Shown piece after piece: positions 63,907 through 64,000 of a stretch of DNA of 64,000 nucleotides. The stretch covers positions 64,501-128,500 of the forward strand of contig NZ_CP072347.1 of assembly GCF_018127925.1 (NCBI RefSeq), written 5' to 3'. Source of the stretch: Prevotella melaninogenica. GTDB lineage: Bacteria; Bacteroidota; Bacteroidia; Bacteroidales; Bacteroidaceae. A program made the position numbers and the translations under genes. Within the stretch, counting starts at the first letter, position 1. Each line of letters starts with the position of its first letter. A model generated the notes under the pieces. The model was given only the letters and a program-made list of their open reading frames with translations, ran no database searches and was not told where the DNA came from.

Positions 63907-64000
63907 GCTTATAATAAGAAAGGAGATGAAGAATTTACTTCCCAACAGGACATTTTATTCCCTAAAGTGTTTGATGTTGATGGCATGCGAGTTTTTATTT
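63907..64000 (+). CDS. Partial reading frame running off the window, directly beyond IS4351
   Basis: Right of the IS4351 end is an open frame reading 'AYNKKGDEEFTSQQDILF' and 'PKVFDVDGMRVFI' to the window edge. Its composition looks coding, so IS4351 may have inserted in or near it. No start is visible and the family is not known; a loose similarity to DUF4160 starts was noted but is weak. Confidence 0.4.

Overview
The window looks like chromosome of an oral-type Prevotella or close relative (Bacteroidota). Supporting signs are SusC/SusD outer-membrane pairs, a large exported GH2 beta-galactosidase, GH25 lysozyme, RmuC, TAnnTTTG-type promoters, erm(F) with IS4351, and several AT-rich intergenic repeat families that recur in the first 33 kb. 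The species cannot be fixed by reading alone.

Region 1 (1 to about 22.5 kb) is host chromosome. It holds an exported lysozyme, zinc-ribbon membrane proteins, small exported proteins, a MarR regulator, a MaoC-type hydratase, a lipoprotein, a deleted IS1595-type element, a SusC/SusD pair convergent with a beta-galactosidase, a cupin gene flanked by two HxlR-type regulators, a YiiX-like gene with an in-frame amber codon, and nrdG. Between genes lie 22-bp-periodic arrays (four copies), a 96-bp palindromic element (two copies), an 84-bp palindromic element (two copies) and a 69-bp tandem repeat.

Region 2 (about 23.0 to 31.7 kb, all minus strand) is the most interesting part: a compact operon coding for a metallo-beta-lactamase-fold protein, a trypsin-like protease fused to a STAND NTPase with a long helical tail, two tandem paralogous small proteins and a helical protein of unknown function. 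It resembles AVAST type I (Avs1) anti-phage systems but has protease and NTPase fused and carries unfamiliar accessory genes. The STAND gene is broken by a one-base frameshift and an in-frame TGA; with one base restored it is exactly 1650 codons. A DUF4143-type AAA ATPase lies upstream, then rmuC.

Region 3 (34,224 to 52,544) is an 18.3-kb integrative element bounded by an 18-bp repeat from the 3' end of a tRNA with anticodon CAU. It has a tyrosine integrase at one end, Bacteroidota mobile-element genes (RadC-like, DUF3871-like, SF2 helicase-like, HNH), and cargo: a GHKL ATPase/PD-(D/E)XK gene cut by an ISL3-family IS with a perfect 8-bp target duplication, a WG-repeat protein, a catalytically dead penicillin-binding-protein homologue and a small membrane protein. 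A 51-bp inverted-repeat motif occurs three times in it, each time just behind a minus-strand gene.

Region 4 (52.5 to 64 kb) is a second, broken mobile segment: a regulator/primase-helicase operon, an AbiE toxin-antitoxin pair bracketed by two 43-bp palindromes, a 5'-truncated helicase/methylase remnant, a 3'-truncated TonB-dependent receptor, and erm(F) next to an IS4351 copy whose transposase has a one-T frameshift. No intact tRNA is seen at the 52.5-kb junction, which suggests tandem or rearranged elements.
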